Source: CAYQQU01 sp964419545 (GTDB lineage Bacteria > Bacteroidota > Bacteroidia > Chitinophagales > Saprospiraceae). Taken from it: a stretch of 64,000 bases of DNA. The stretch is from assembly GCA_964419545.1 (NCBI GenBank), contig CAYQQU010000026.1, positions 1 through 64,000 of the forward strand. Reading direction: 5' to 3'. Below are positions 51,099 to 59,824 of this stretch, in pieces (position 1 is the stretch's first letter; each line of letters opens with the position of its first letter). The translations under genes were made by a program, and so were the position numbers. The notes under the pieces are model-generated. The model did no database searches. It saw nothing but the letters and a program-made list of their open reading frames with translations, and was not told the DNA's origin.

Positions 51099-51612
51099 TC
51101 CTCTGGTATTGATACCTCCCGAAAAAAACTCAAAGTATGTTCAAAGATGCACCGGGCCGGGCTATCCTCGCGAATATCCGGCGTGGGAACGCGCGCCGCA
51201 AGGGTGCGCCCCCACCAGAGGCTTTTCTATACACCGATAACTGGAGAAATAATCGGGTTCGGTTTGCGAGGGGGATTATGTTGCGACAATATAAGAAACC
51301 AAAATTAATTTAAAACTTTCCGAAACCCAGCAAAAAAGCTTACTTTTATCGCCTTTCAAATCGTAATCTCCTGCACCCAGGGGTGTATTCCCTTCTGATC
51401 CCCCCGCTGAACACTACTTTCTCAAACCAATCGGCAGCGGGAAAAACCACGCACTACGATTAAGGCGGCCGCGATTTCGTTTCCTTTCTGCTGTTGGGAA
51501 ACGCTGAAAAAAACGCTGCAGTTTGCGCAACGAGTCTACTTTTTTGGCTTTGCCGAGTGATCATCCAGCCGGCTGCGAGATTGCGATGTAGAATTAGCGA
51601 ACATCTGGCGCC
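51099..51612. other. 514-bp divergent intergenic region
   Basis: The longest gene-free stretch in the window, between divergent glucosaminidase and adhesin genes, so it must hold both promoters. It includes GC-rich and AT-rich patches (AAATTAATTTAAAAC near 51302). I see no coding frame, no RNA gene and no copy of the repeats found elsewhere. Confidence 0.45.
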
Positions 51613-53868
51613 ATGAGTTTAACGAAGACATTGACCCTTACGCTGTTCATTACTGCTTTCACTTCGGTAACCGCGGGCGGACAAACCATCATTCCGCTCG
51701 AAGCCTGCGGCGTTCCGTACGTCGATCCACAGGATGAGGCCGGCGGCGCCGAACCCGGCCAGGACACCCTCCTGTACGAGGAGTTTTTCGCGGAAACCAA
51801 CCAACTGCGCCGTTTTTACATCGATGTCAACGCCTTCGGCGGCCAGCAGGTCGACCGGGTCCACGTGGAAGCGATCTTGCCCGACGGCTCCGCCAAATCC
51901 CTGGGCCGGCTCGCCTTCGGCGGCTGCGCCGATTGCGTCACCGGCTTCACCCTGCTCGACAATGATTCGCTGGTGGCGACCAATGTCGCGGATACCGATT
52001 TGATGAACCTGTGGATCGAATCGCTCAGCCAGCCGGCTTACGCCCTTCCCAGCAACTTGCAGACCCTGGTCGGCGTTGGACGCATCAGCGGAGGCATCCC
52101 GTTTTGCGCCGTCGGCTGGCGGGCCCGCTTTATCGTCAGCAGCAACCCGGCCAGCACCAGCACCGAATTTTCTACCTATATCCATTGCCCGGAAGTGGTG
52201 GACCCCTGCGTGATCACCACTTCGATCGACATCGACTGCCCCTCCGGCGAGTTACTCCTCGAAGCAGACGTTCCCGCTGCCTGCTTCGTACCGCCCTATA
52301 CCGTGCGCTGGACCGGCCCGCAGGGACAAGTGGTGGAGCAAGCCTCCGCCGTACAGCCGCTGGCCGGCAATCTGGGGTGGTGGCGCCTGACGGTCGAAGA
52401 CGATTGTTGCCGCTATGCCGATTCCATACTGGTGGAAAATCCACCTTTCGTTGAAGCCGGGCCCGATGAAACGGTCTGCCAGGGAGCGACGCTCTTTCTG
52501 GCGGGCGAAGGCGGGACCGGCCACTACTGGGAAACGCCGCCCGACGGCGCTCCGGCCGACTCGCTGATCAACCTCCGCAATATTCAGCCGGAAATGGCCG
52601 GCGCTTACGTCCTCCACGGCTTCAACGAAGAGGGCTGCGAAGATACAGACACCCTGCTGCTGTCGGTGCTCGTGCCGCCGATACCCGAACTGGTCCTCTC
52701 CGAAGGCTGCCTCGGCGACACCTTCACCATGTCGGCGCCAAACGACACGCTATTCACCACGATCGACTGGCTCGGCCCGCTGGGCAATAGCGTTTCGCCC
52801 ATCATTCCGGACCTGCAACCGGAAGACTTCGGCGATTATATCCTGGTGGCGACCGACCCGCAGGGCTGCGAGGTCCGGGATACTTTTGCGGTAACCGGCC
52901 GCCCTTTGCCCGAATTTTTCTTTACGACAGAACGCAGCTGCGACAGTACGCGCGTCTACCTCGCTCCCGACAGCCTGGATTATCAATGGGAAACGGGCGC
53001 CACCGGGACGACCTTCGCCACCCCGGCGGGCGGCGAATACGCACTCACCATTACGGACGCCGCAGGCTGCCGCAACCGGACCGTCATCGAAGTGCCGGCG
53101 CCGGACGGACCGGAGGTCGACCTGGAAATTACCCAGCCGGTTTGTCCGCAAGACCGCGGCCGGCTGCGCATCCTTCCCGCCAACCCCAACGCGCCTTTGA
53201 TCTTCTCCGTCGACGGCGGGGAGCACTACAGCCTTTCCACCGACTTTCGGGATCTCAGCCCGGGGATTTACGAAGTAGTCGTACAGGATGACCTGGGCTG
53301 CCTGCGCAGGCTGGAAGCCGTCATTAAGGCGCCCGACACCATGGGCGTGTCCATCGGTGTCGAGCGGCTGGACGTACGGCCGGGGACGGCCATCGAGCTG
53401 TCCGCACAAACCGTCGGCAACATCCAGGTCCACCAATGGCTTCCCGAAATCATCGACACCGGCTTGCCCACTACCGAATTTATCGCCACCAATGACCTCG
53501 ACATCCGCATCATCGTGGAAGACGACAGGGGCTGCAAAGCCTCCGACGGTTTTCCGCTGAATATTGTACTGGGCGACGTCTATACTCCCAACGCCTTTTC
53601 GCCCAACGGCGACGGGGTCAACGACCGGTTTACGCTCTACAGCGACAACGGCTCGCTGGAGATCATCGAACGCCTGCGCATCTTCGACCGCTGGGGCGGG
53701 CTGGTGTTCGAAGCCGAGGAATTCGCCCTAAATGACGAACGCCTGGGCTGGGACGGCCGCCGTAACGGGCAGTTGTTGCGCCCCGGGATCTACACCTACC
53801 ACGGTGTCGTCCGTTTCGGCAACGGCGTGCGCAAACATTACGAGGGCGGCGTTTTGCTCATCAGATGA
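51613..53868 (+). CDS. T9SS surface protein with gliding-type C-terminal domain
   Basis: 751 residues. Signal peptide ends near VTAGGQ. The N-terminal 180 residues form a Cys-containing beta domain. Residues about 190-640 are successive Ig/PKD-like modules (CVITTSIDIDCPSGELLLEADVP, RWTGPQGQVVEQAS, DLGCLRRLEAVI) related to those of the adhesin at 33893 but without its WSG repeats. The last 95 residues are a full gliding motility-associated C-terminal domain: VYTPNAFSPNGDGVNDRFTLYS, IFDRWGGLVFE, GWDGRRNGQLLRPGIYTY and the final KHYEGGVLLIR. Exported by the type IX system and attached to the surface, probably as an adhesin. Leads a plus-strand run of outer-membrane proteins. Confidence 0.92.
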   Translation: MSLTKTLTLTLFITAFTSVTAGGQTIIPLEACGVPYVDPQDEAGGAEPGQDTLLYEEFFAETNQLRRFYIDVNAFGGQQVDRVHVEAILPDGSAKSLGRLAFGGCADCVTGFTLLDNDSLVATNVADTDLMNLWIESLSQPAYALPSNLQTLVGVGRISGGIPFCAVGWRARFIVSSNPASTSTEFSTYIHCPEVVDPCVITTSIDIDCPSGELLLEADVPAACFVPPYTVRWTGPQGQVVEQASAVQPLAGNLGWWRLTVEDDCCRYADSILVENPPFVEAGPDETVCQGATLFLAGEGGTGHYWETPPDGAPADSLINLRNIQPEMAGAYVLHGFNEEGCEDTDTLLLSVLVPPIPELVLSEGCLGDTFTMSAPNDTLFTTIDWLGPLGNSVSPIIPDLQPEDFGDYILVATDPQGCEVRDTFAVTGRPLPEFFFTTERSCDSTRVYLAPDSLDYQWETGATGTTFATPAGGEYALTITDAAGCRNRTVIEVPAPDGPEVDLEITQPVCPQDRGRLRILPANPNAPLIFSVDGGEHYSLSTDFRDLSPGIYEVVVQDDLGCLRRLEAVIKAPDTMGVSIGVERLDVRPGTAIELSAQTVGNIQVHQWLPEIIDTGLPTTEFIATNDLDIRIIVEDDRGCKASDGFPLNIVLGDVYTPNAFSPNGDGVNDRFTLYSDNGSLEIIERLRIFDRWGGLVFEAEEFALNDERLGWDGRRNGQLLRPGIYTYHGVVRFGNGVRKHYEGGVLLIR

Positions 53869-53912
53869 CCCATATGGCCAGCTTTAATACGTACCAAAAT
53901 CGCTAACTGCTA

Positions 53913-54884
53913 ATGACAAAATATTTTCTCTTCCCGCTCCTCCTTTGCTGCACCCTCTCCGCCAGCGGGCAGTGGCTGGAGGTGGGCATGGAAACCACTA
54001 TGGGGCCGGCCCGGACGAGTTTCCGGGGCGACCTGGCGGGGATGGTCGGCTTTTCGGAATTTGAAATTACCCAGGGCCAGATCGATACGGCTTTCGCCGA
54101 ATTTGACCTGAATGCGCCCGGCTGGCTGCGGGAGCTCTTCCCGGGCGTACGCATCGAAATCGATCAGGAAGTGACCAAGCGCCTCACCCGCAACGTCAAC
54201 GCCGTCCGGTTTTTCGCCCGCTTCAAATGGATCGGCGCCAGCCTTACGATCTCCGATCCCCGGCTGACTGAGCCGCTGGAATCCAAAAAGCTGAAAAACC
54301 AGATCAAGGCCCTGCGCCTCTCCGTCGCCGGCAGAGCGGAGGAACTGGCCGAGCACCTCGCTCTCGTCGCGCTGGCCGACGCCCAGCGCGTGGATCCTTT
54401 TTTTGAAAAGCGGTACGACCTGGAAGCGTATTTGCACCTCAAAAAGTTATTCTACGGCGACCGGGTGCTGCTCGAATGGGGACGTAAAAAGAACAACACG
54501 GTCGACTTCGAGCTTACCGCCGGCCTTCGCTTCGCCGCCGACCCTTCGCCGGTAGTCGATCTGGGCAGCATCCTGTTTATCCGGGACGAGCTGGATGAGC
54601 TTATGGAGGGCGGTATTCTCGGGCCGGTCGAAGACACCACCGACGAGATCGCCGAGGCCGTACAGAGCGTAGTATTCGGCCAGTTTAAAGACCCCCGTAT
54701 CGTACCCTCCATGGGCTGGTTTACCCGACCGGAATTGATGGTGCATTTCGGCGGCGGTTTCGGGCTGGTGGCGGGCGCAGAGCTCAGCCTGCACCAGCAC
54801 CTGGCCATCAAAGGCACCGATCCGATGTTCTCCGCTTATGGGTTCGCGGGGGTGCGGTACAGCGTGATCGGGAAGAAAAAATAA
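53913..54884 (+). CDS. Secreted or outer-membrane protein, unknown function
   Basis: 323 residues; signal peptide MTKYFLFPLLLCCTLSASGQ. The mature part mixes strands and an amphipathic helical centre (AEELAEHLALVALADAQRV at about 136-154), and ends with three barrel-like strands (GWFTRPELMVHFGGGFGLVAGAEL, HQHLAIKGTDPMFSAYGFAGVRYSVIG). Likely an outer-membrane beta-barrel or periplasmic-barrel protein. I know no family name. Similar in organisation to the product at 55091, and both follow the T9SS adhesin gene, so the three may form a functional set. A MITE-like element begins directly after its stop codon. Confidence 0.65.
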   Translation: MTKYFLFPLLLCCTLSASGQWLEVGMETTMGPARTSFRGDLAGMVGFSEFEITQGQIDTAFAEFDLNAPGWLRELFPGVRIEIDQEVTKRLTRNVNAVRFFARFKWIGASLTISDPRLTEPLESKKLKNQIKALRLSVAGRAEELAEHLALVALADAQRVDPFFEKRYDLEAYLHLKKLFYGDRVLLEWGRKKNNTVDFELTAGLRFAADPSPVVDLGSILFIRDELDELMEGGILGPVEDTTDEIAEAVQSVVFGQFKDPRIVPSMGWFTRPELMVHFGGGFGLVAGAELSLHQHLAIKGTDPMFSAYGFAGVRYSVIGKKK

Positions 54885-55041
54885 TGAACTGATTTAAACT
54901 TTTGTATTGCCGTCGAGGCCAAGCCATTATGGGTTCTGGCGATCGGAGTGCGTACCTGGAAGGTACGGGCGAGAAAAACGCAGAAGCCAGGTTCCATAAG
55001 GGCTTAGGCCGCAGACCAGTAGAAAAGGTTAAATCAGTTCA
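54885..55041. mobile_element. 157-bp MITE-like element with 19-bp terminal inverted repeats
   Basis: Ends TGAACTGATTTAAACTTTT (54885-54903) and its complement (55023-55041, one mismatch), flanked by the 4-bp direct repeat ATAA (54881-54884, 55042-55045). Inside, GGCCAAGCC.TTATGG (54917-54932) pairs with CCATAA.GGCTTAGGCC (54995-55010) and GTACC pairs with GGTAC in the centre, so the whole transcript would fold into one long hairpin. The left duplication contains the stop codon of the upstream gene. Not related in sequence to the 123-bp MITE. Confidence 0.7.
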
Positions 55042-55090
55042 ATAAGCGAAACTGTCCGGACTATCTGAATCCAATTAATTCTAAACTACT

Positions 55091-56038
55091 ATGAGTCGAA
55101 TTCAATTACTTACTTTCTGCCTGGCGCTTTGCTCCGCGAGTGGGGTTTCCGCCCAGGACCTTGCCCCCAACCGGAGCCCGGCCCGCAGCCAATACCTGAT
55201 GAGCCTGGAGGACGCCCGCCTGGATATGGGGGTGCGCCTCTCCTCTATTTTTGCACTCGACGACCGGGCGCCGATGGCCTCCAACCCGCATTTTCAGGCC
55301 ATGTGGAACCTCATCCGGCTGGGCGCCACCATCGAAGCGGTATCCCAGGGCCAGGACGCGCCGGTCAGCGACCTGTCGCTGGAAGAGACGTTCGGCCAGA
55401 ACGGGTACAACAAAACCGTATTCTCTTTCTTCCTGCGATACGGTTTCGGAGAGACCTCCGACCTGAAGATACAACGGCATTTCCTCGAATTCTCCATCGG
55501 TCCGGGTTATTTCCGGGAAGGGAACGGGGGTATGAACGTCCATATCGACTACCAGATCAACCTCTTTAAAACGCCCTACGGCGCGGGTGGACAAAGCCTG
55601 CAGCGCGCCATCGACTACGAGATATTTCTGGGGGGGCGCTTGGGTTACGACTGGAGCGCCCGGCGGTCGGAGAGCGAAGCCGGCTTTTTTGCTTACCTTT
55701 CGGATGAGATCCGGCAGTTGGCTAATGAGAATGAACTCACGGCTTCGCAACTCATTCAGCTGGAGGACCTCGCCGAAACCAGCCGCGTGCTGCTGCCCGA
55801 GGACGTCGGCGGGCGCGCTTTCCACGCCGGGCTGATCGCCGGCGGGCATCTTTCCAAAAAGTTCATGCCCAAAGCCCAGGTTTTCTTTTCGGCGATGGGG
55901 TTTTACGACCTGCTGGACATCAGCGCTAACAACAAGGAAGGCGGCAACCAGCGCAGCCAGCACCACGTCTCGCTATCGCTGGGCGTCAGCTTCACCATCG
56001 GCGGCGAAGGGCGCCCCTCCGACATCAAATTCTTTTAA
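55091..56038 (+). CDS. Outer-membrane beta-barrel-like protein, unknown function
   Basis: 315 residues; signal peptide ends near GVSAQD (residue 22). The mature chain alternates amphipathic strands and long polar loops (FSFFLRYGFGE, HFLEFSIGPGYFREGNGGMNVHIDYQINLF, GGHLSKKFMPKAQVFFSAMGFYDLL, HHVSLSLGVSFTIGGE), which suggests an outer-membrane barrel, with a helical acidic insert at about 205-240 (AYLSDEIRQLANENELTASQLIQLEDLAE). Not assigned to a family. Follows the MITE-like element and precedes exonuclease III by 7 bp, probably in one transcript. Confidence 0.65.
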   Translation: MSRIQLLTFCLALCSASGVSAQDLAPNRSPARSQYLMSLEDARLDMGVRLSSIFALDDRAPMASNPHFQAMWNLIRLGATIEAVSQGQDAPVSDLSLEETFGQNGYNKTVFSFFLRYGFGETSDLKIQRHFLEFSIGPGYFREGNGGMNVHIDYQINLFKTPYGAGGQSLQRAIDYEIFLGGRLGYDWSARRSESEAGFFAYLSDEIRQLANENELTASQLIQLEDLAETSRVLLPEDVGGRAFHAGLIAGGHLSKKFMPKAQVFFSAMGFYDLLDISANNKEGGNQRSQHHVSLSLGVSFTIGGEGRPSDIKFF

Positions 56039-56045
56039 CCGTTCT

Positions 56046-56816
56046 ATGAAAATCATCAGCTACAACCTCAACGGCATCCGGGCCGCCCTCCGCAAAGGGC
56101 TGGCGCCCTGGCTCGAAGAGCACGACTTTGACATCGTTTGTTTTCAGGAAACCAAAGCCCAGCCCGAACAGGTGACCAAAGAGAGCCGCCAGTTCGAAGA
56201 AATGGGCTACCGGCAATACTGGCACGCCGCCGAAAAAAAAGGCTATAGCGGGGTGACCACCCTCGCCAAACGAGCGCCCGATCGCGTGGTGGCCGGGTGC
56301 GGCGTGGAGAAATACGACCGGGAAGGCCGCATCCTGCGCACGGATTTCGGCGACTGGTCGCTGCTCAACTGCTATATTCCCTCCGGCACCACGGGAGAAG
56401 AACGACAGGCCTTCAAAATGGAGTTTCTGGACTTTTTCTACGATTGGATCAACCAGCTGCTGCAAGAGCGGCCCCGCCTGATCATCGTCGGCGATTACAA
56501 TATCGCCCACCAGGAGATCGATATCCACGACCCCGTGCGCAACAAGAAAAATTCCGGCTTCCTGCCGGAAGAGCGCGCCTGGCTCACCAAATGGTTCGAC
56601 AACGGCCTGGTAGACGCCTTCCGGCGCCTCAATCCCGACGTAGTGGAATACAGCTGGTGGAGCTACCGGGGCGCCGCCCGTGCCAATAACAAAGGGTGGC
56701 GGCTCGACTACCAGTCGGTCAGCCGGGAGCTGGCCGGCCAACTGCGGGCAGCCCGGCAACTCACCGAGGTTCCCTTTTCCGATCATTGTCCGGTGCTCGT
56801 CGAAATTGACCTGTAG
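56046..56816 (+). CDS. xth: Exodeoxyribonuclease III (AP endonuclease)
   Basis: 256 residues, standard length. Cleaves DNA 5' of abasic sites and removes 3' blocking groups in base-excision repair. The endonuclease/exonuclease/phosphatase fold is complete: MKIISYNLNGIRAAL (Asn7), DIVCFQETKA (catalytic metal-binding Glu35), RLIIVGDYNIAHQEIDIHDP (Asp and Asn of the active site), SWWSYRGAARANNKGWRLDY and the final PFSDHCPVLVEI with catalytic Asp-His. Starts 7 bp after the membrane-protein gene. Confidence 0.97.
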   Translation: MKIISYNLNGIRAALRKGLAPWLEEHDFDIVCFQETKAQPEQVTKESRQFEEMGYRQYWHAAEKKGYSGVTTLAKRAPDRVVAGCGVEKYDREGRILRTDFGDWSLLNCYIPSGTTGEERQAFKMEFLDFFYDWINQLLQERPRLIIVGDYNIAHQEIDIHDPVRNKKNSGFLPEERAWLTKWFDNGLVDAFRRLNPDVVEYSWWSYRGAARANNKGWRLDYQSVSRELAGQLRAARQLTEVPFSDHCPVLVEIDL

Positions 56817-56879
56817 CGTTTCCTCGCCGGCCAACCGAACTATCCGGAAAAAAGTCTTTTTTTGTAAAAAAGAAACGGC

Positions 56880-57761
56880 ATGAATAACAAGAGCATTTTT
56901 TGGATTGGCCTGTTCGTACTCGCGGCGCTGGCGCCGGCGCGCGGCCAGGAATTCTCGGGCGGTTTCCGGGCCGGATTGAATTTTGCCAATTTTGACGGAC
57001 CGATCGAGACCGATGTGGCCGGCAACGAGCTGGAAGAATACAATACCGTCACCGGTTTCCATATCGGCGCCGTATTTAATTATGCCATCACCGACCTCTT
57101 CGGCCTGCGCGGAGAACTGGTCTACTCACAGCGCGGTGCGGAGTTTAACTTCGAAGGCCCTTCCTACTGGATCTTTCAGACCACTGACGACCAGGAGGTA
57201 TTCAGTACGGTTGGCACGCGGATCACCATCCTGGATATTACCCAGTCGTACATAGACCTCCCGATGATGGCCTACGGGCGCGTAGGCCGCTTCGAGTTCC
57301 TGGGGGGCGTTGTCCCTTCTTTCCTGATCAGCTCCCGCGGCAGCGGACAACTGACCTATAGCGGCACGACCGTGGAAGGCTCTCAAATCGAAGAGTTTAC
57401 CGCCGCTTTGGATTTTAACTTCTTTCAGGACAACTTCAACGATACGCCCGATAATACCGTGACGCGCAACCTCGACGGCAAACTGGCCATCATTCCCCAG
57501 GTGCTGGGCGCCAATTTCACCAATCTGGATGAAGACGAAGAGGTGTTCACTTTCTTCGACCTGGGGATCGTCGGCGGCGTCTCCTTTTACTTCAACGAAG
57601 GCCTCTACGTGGGCGGTCGCTTCAACTACGGTCTGCTGGACATTACCCGCGAGGAAAGAGACGTTTCGCGGGTCTCGCTCGACGAAGACCGGAATTACCG
57701 ATTCCGCGACGACTTCGACCACAACCTCAACTGGCAGGCTTCCATCGGCTTTCTTTTTTAA
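56880..57761 (+). CDS. Outer-membrane beta-barrel protein, PorT-like
   Basis: 293 residues; signal peptide ends at APARGQE (residue 24). It opens FSGGFRAGLNFANFDGPIETDVAGNE and continues with barrel strands GFHIGAVFNYAITDLFGLRGELVYSQRGAEF, SYIDLPMMAYGRVGRFEFLGG and FFDLGIVGGVSFYFNEGLYVGGRFNYGLLDI, ending NWQASIGFLF with a terminal Phe. This is the porin-family outer-membrane domain (PorT/OMP_b-brl_2 type), common in Bacteroidota; function of individual members is mostly unknown. It ends 3 bp before the first putative TetR operator, so its 3' end adjoins the regulator's promoter. Confidence 0.85.
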   Translation: MNNKSIFWIGLFVLAALAPARGQEFSGGFRAGLNFANFDGPIETDVAGNELEEYNTVTGFHIGAVFNYAITDLFGLRGELVYSQRGAEFNFEGPSYWIFQTTDDQEVFSTVGTRITILDITQSYIDLPMMAYGRVGRFEFLGGVVPSFLISSRGSGQLTYSGTTVEGSQIEEFTAALDFNFFQDNFNDTPDNTVTRNLDGKLAIIPQVLGANFTNLDEDEEVFTFFDLGIVGGVSFYFNEGLYVGGRFNYGLLDITREERDVSRVSLDEDRNYRFRDDFDHNLNWQASIGFLF

Positions 57762-57764
57762 TTT

Positions 57765-57780
57765 TTACCCAACCGGCTAA
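57765..57780. promoter_or_regulatory. Putative TetR operator 1
   Basis: TTACCCAACCGGCTAA, a near-dyad matching the two sites nearer the tetR and tolC starts. 79 bp upstream of the tetR start codon, where a promoter operator would be expected. Confidence 0.5.
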
Positions 57781-57836
57781 TTTTTTTAGTCAAAAACTTG
57801 CTTTCCTCCCAAAAAGACGCCACCTTTGAATTGAAG

Positions 57837-57852
57837 TTACCCAAACAGGTAA
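57837..57852. promoter_or_regulatory. Putative TetR operator 2
   Basis: TTACC-CAAACA-GGTAA, a perfect 5-bp dyad with 6-bp spacer, ending 6 bp before the tetR start codon. The best match of the three; supports autoregulation. Confidence 0.6.
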
Positions 57853-57858
57853 ACCGAG

Positions 57859-58476
57859 ATGAAGGAGACCACCGAGCAAAAGATCCTGGAAGCGGCCCGC
57901 CGGGTTTTCACCCAAAAAGGGTTTTCCGCGGCGCGCATGCAGGAAATTGCGGATACGGCCGGGATCAATAAAGGCCTCCTTCACTACTATTTCCAGTCTA
58001 AAGAGAAATTATTCCGGGCGGTTTTCGACGAAGCCTTCGGCAAGTTTGCCGTGAAGACCAATCAGATTCTCGCTACGGATCTGCCGCTATTCGAAAAGAT
58101 CGAAGCCTTTGTCAACAGCTACATGGACGTACTGGAAGCCAACCCCGAACTGCCGGGTTTCGTCATCAACGAACTGAATCGCAATCCGACCGACTTCGTG
58201 AAAAGCGTACTGGGCCGCAAGGAACGCCCCGACGCCCTGCGTTTCATCGGCCAGGTCCAGCTGGCGGTGCAAACCGGCCAGATCCGGTCGGTAGACCCGT
58301 TTCACCTGATGATCAGCCTCATCGGAATGTGCGTCTTTCCCTTCATCGCCCGGCCCATGTTGCAGGGGTTGCTGGAGATCGACCAGGCGACATTCCGGCA
58401 ACTGATGCAAAAACGGCGTCAGGAAGTGCTGGATCTGATTCGCCACGCCCTGAAGCCGGTCGGAACTGACGCCTGA
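57859..58476 (+). CDS. TetR/AcrR-family transcriptional repressor
   Basis: 205 residues. N-terminal TetR DNA-binding domain (about 6-52): EQKILEAARRVFTQKGFSAARMQEIADTAGINKGLLHYYFQSKEKLFRAVFDE with the helix-turn-helix at IADTAGINKGLLHYYF. The C-terminal ligand domain (FEKIEAFVNSYMDVLEANPELPGFVINEL, FHLMISLIGMCVFPFIARPML) resembles the TetR regulators next to YbhGFSR exporters, such as E. coli CecR. Directly upstream of tolC, the membrane-fusion gene and the ABC genes on the same strand; probably represses them and itself through the TTACCCAAAC dyads at 57765, 57837 and 58498. Confidence 0.92.
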   Translation: MKETTEQKILEAARRVFTQKGFSAARMQEIADTAGINKGLLHYYFQSKEKLFRAVFDEAFGKFAVKTNQILATDLPLFEKIEAFVNSYMDVLEANPELPGFVINELNRNPTDFVKSVLGRKERPDALRFIGQVQLAVQTGQIRSVDPFHLMISLIGMCVFPFIARPMLQGLLEIDQATFRQLMQKRRQEVLDLIRHALKPVGTDA

Positions 58477-58497
58477 GCCGGATTTTTTATCCAAAAA

Positions 58498-58513
58498 TTA
58501 CCCAAACGGTTAA
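58498..58513. promoter_or_regulatory. Putative TetR operator 3
   Basis: TTACCCAAACGGTTAA, ending 3 bp before the tolC start codon in the 40-bp tetR-tolC gap. Same core as the two sites upstream of tetR. A shared translation-initiation element is the alternative reading for this site and site 2. Confidence 0.5.
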
Positions 58514-58516
58514 ATC

Positions 58517-59794
58517 ATGAGCCGTACCATTTTTCTCTTATTCAGCCTTTTTTTCCCAGGCGCCGCCGCTGCCCAATCCGACTCGCAACTCAAGCTCGAA
58601 GAATGTTACCGGCTGGTTCAGGAAAACGACCCGGCCGCCGCGAGAACAGCGCTGCTGCAACGCGGCAGCGAGCTGCGAACCGCCCAGATCGATGCGGACC
58701 GGCTCCCCTCGATCAGCTGGAATGCTTCCGCCGCTATTCAGACGGAAACTGTCGATCTGCCGATCGAATTTCCGGGCATCGATCCGATCGATCTGCCCTT
58801 ATACCGCGCCCAAACCACCCTCGACGGGCAGTACGCGCTCTACGACGGCGGGCTCGCAGCCGCCCGGCGGCAAGCAGAAGCGGCGCAGTTGCAAGCAGAC
58901 CGGCAGTCGGTAACGGTTGAACTGGAAAAGCTGAAAGATAACGTCAACGAATACTTTTTCGGGGTACTGTTACTGCGCGAAAAAGTCGCCATCCTGGAAA
59001 CCAGCCGCCGCAACCTGGAACAAAAGGTCGAGACTCTGGAAGCCGGCCAACGCCATGGCGTAGTACTGGAGAGCGAAGTCGACAAACTGCGGGTGGAGAT
59101 CCTCCGCCTGTCTGCCCGGATAGATCAAGCCAACGGCGACGCCCGGGCCCTCCTGGCCGTGCTTGCCGATCTTACGGGAAGGACGCTCCCGGAAGACGTC
59201 GCGCTGATCGTTCCACCACCGGCCAAAGACCCCGTACCCGAGACGCCCCTGCAAAGAGCCGAACTTCAGCTTTTCGAAAGCCGGAAGGCGAGCATCCTCG
59301 CCAATGAACAGCTCATCACCGCCCGCCGTCGCCCCAAAGTCGGCGCGTTCGTGCAGGCAGGCCTGGGCTATCCCAATCCCCTCAATTTTTTCGACGATAC
59401 CGTTAGCCCCTTTGCGGTTGCCGGCCTTAACTTCAGTTGGGCCATCGTCGACTGGGGGAAGGACGACCGGGACCGGCAATTGCTTACCGTACAAAGTCAA
59501 TTGGTAGACAACCAAAGGGCTGCTTTCGAACACCGGCTGGATGCGCTGGAAGGGAAGTTTCGCGAAGACCTCGTGGCCATGCAGCGCCAGATCGAGCGGG
59601 ATAAGGAGATCGTCGAGCTGGAAAGCAAGATCCTCCGGCAGGTATCCTCCCAACTCGACAACGGCGTCATCACCAGCACGGAGTACCTCGATCAGGTCAA
59701 TGCCGAAACCCGGGCCCGGCTGAACCTGGAAAGCCATCTGCTGCAACTACAGCAGATCAAGGTTAATTACCTCACCCAAAGGGGCGCCCTGTAA
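58517..59794 (+). CDS. TolC-family outer-membrane efflux protein
   Basis: 425 residues; signal peptide ends at GAAAAQ (residue 20). Two outer membrane efflux repeats with the usual layout: LKLEECYRLVQENDPAAARTALLQRGSELRTAQIDADRLPSISW at the start, then long coiled coils (AAARRQAEAAQLQADRQSVTVELEKLKDNVNEYFFGVLLLREKVAILETSRRNLEQKVETLEAGQRHGV) and a second half (ANEQLITARRRPKVGAFVQAGLGYPNPLNFFDDT). Forms the outer-membrane and periplasmic tunnel. In one transcript with the membrane-fusion lipoprotein, 30 bp apart, and with the ABC genes. Confidence 0.94.
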   Translation: MSRTIFLLFSLFFPGAAAAQSDSQLKLEECYRLVQENDPAAARTALLQRGSELRTAQIDADRLPSISWNASAAIQTETVDLPIEFPGIDPIDLPLYRAQTTLDGQYALYDGGLAAARRQAEAAQLQADRQSVTVELEKLKDNVNEYFFGVLLLREKVAILETSRRNLEQKVETLEAGQRHGVVLESEVDKLRVEILRLSARIDQANGDARALLAVLADLTGRTLPEDVALIVPPPAKDPVPETPLQRAELQLFESRKASILANEQLITARRRPKVGAFVQAGLGYPNPLNFFDDTVSPFAVAGLNFSWAIVDWGKDDRDRQLLTVQSQLVDNQRAAFEHRLDALEGKFREDLVAMQRQIERDKEIVELESKILRQVSSQLDNGVITSTEYLDQVNAETRARLNLESHLLQLQQIKVNYLTQRGAL

Positions 59795-59824
59795 ACGAAA
59801 ACCATGAGCCAAACCGCAACCATC

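Noticed and set aside
54917..55010. Structured RNA or riboswitch in the 54.9-kb gap
   Set aside because: The inner stems are better explained as part of the 157-bp inverted-repeat element with target duplication.
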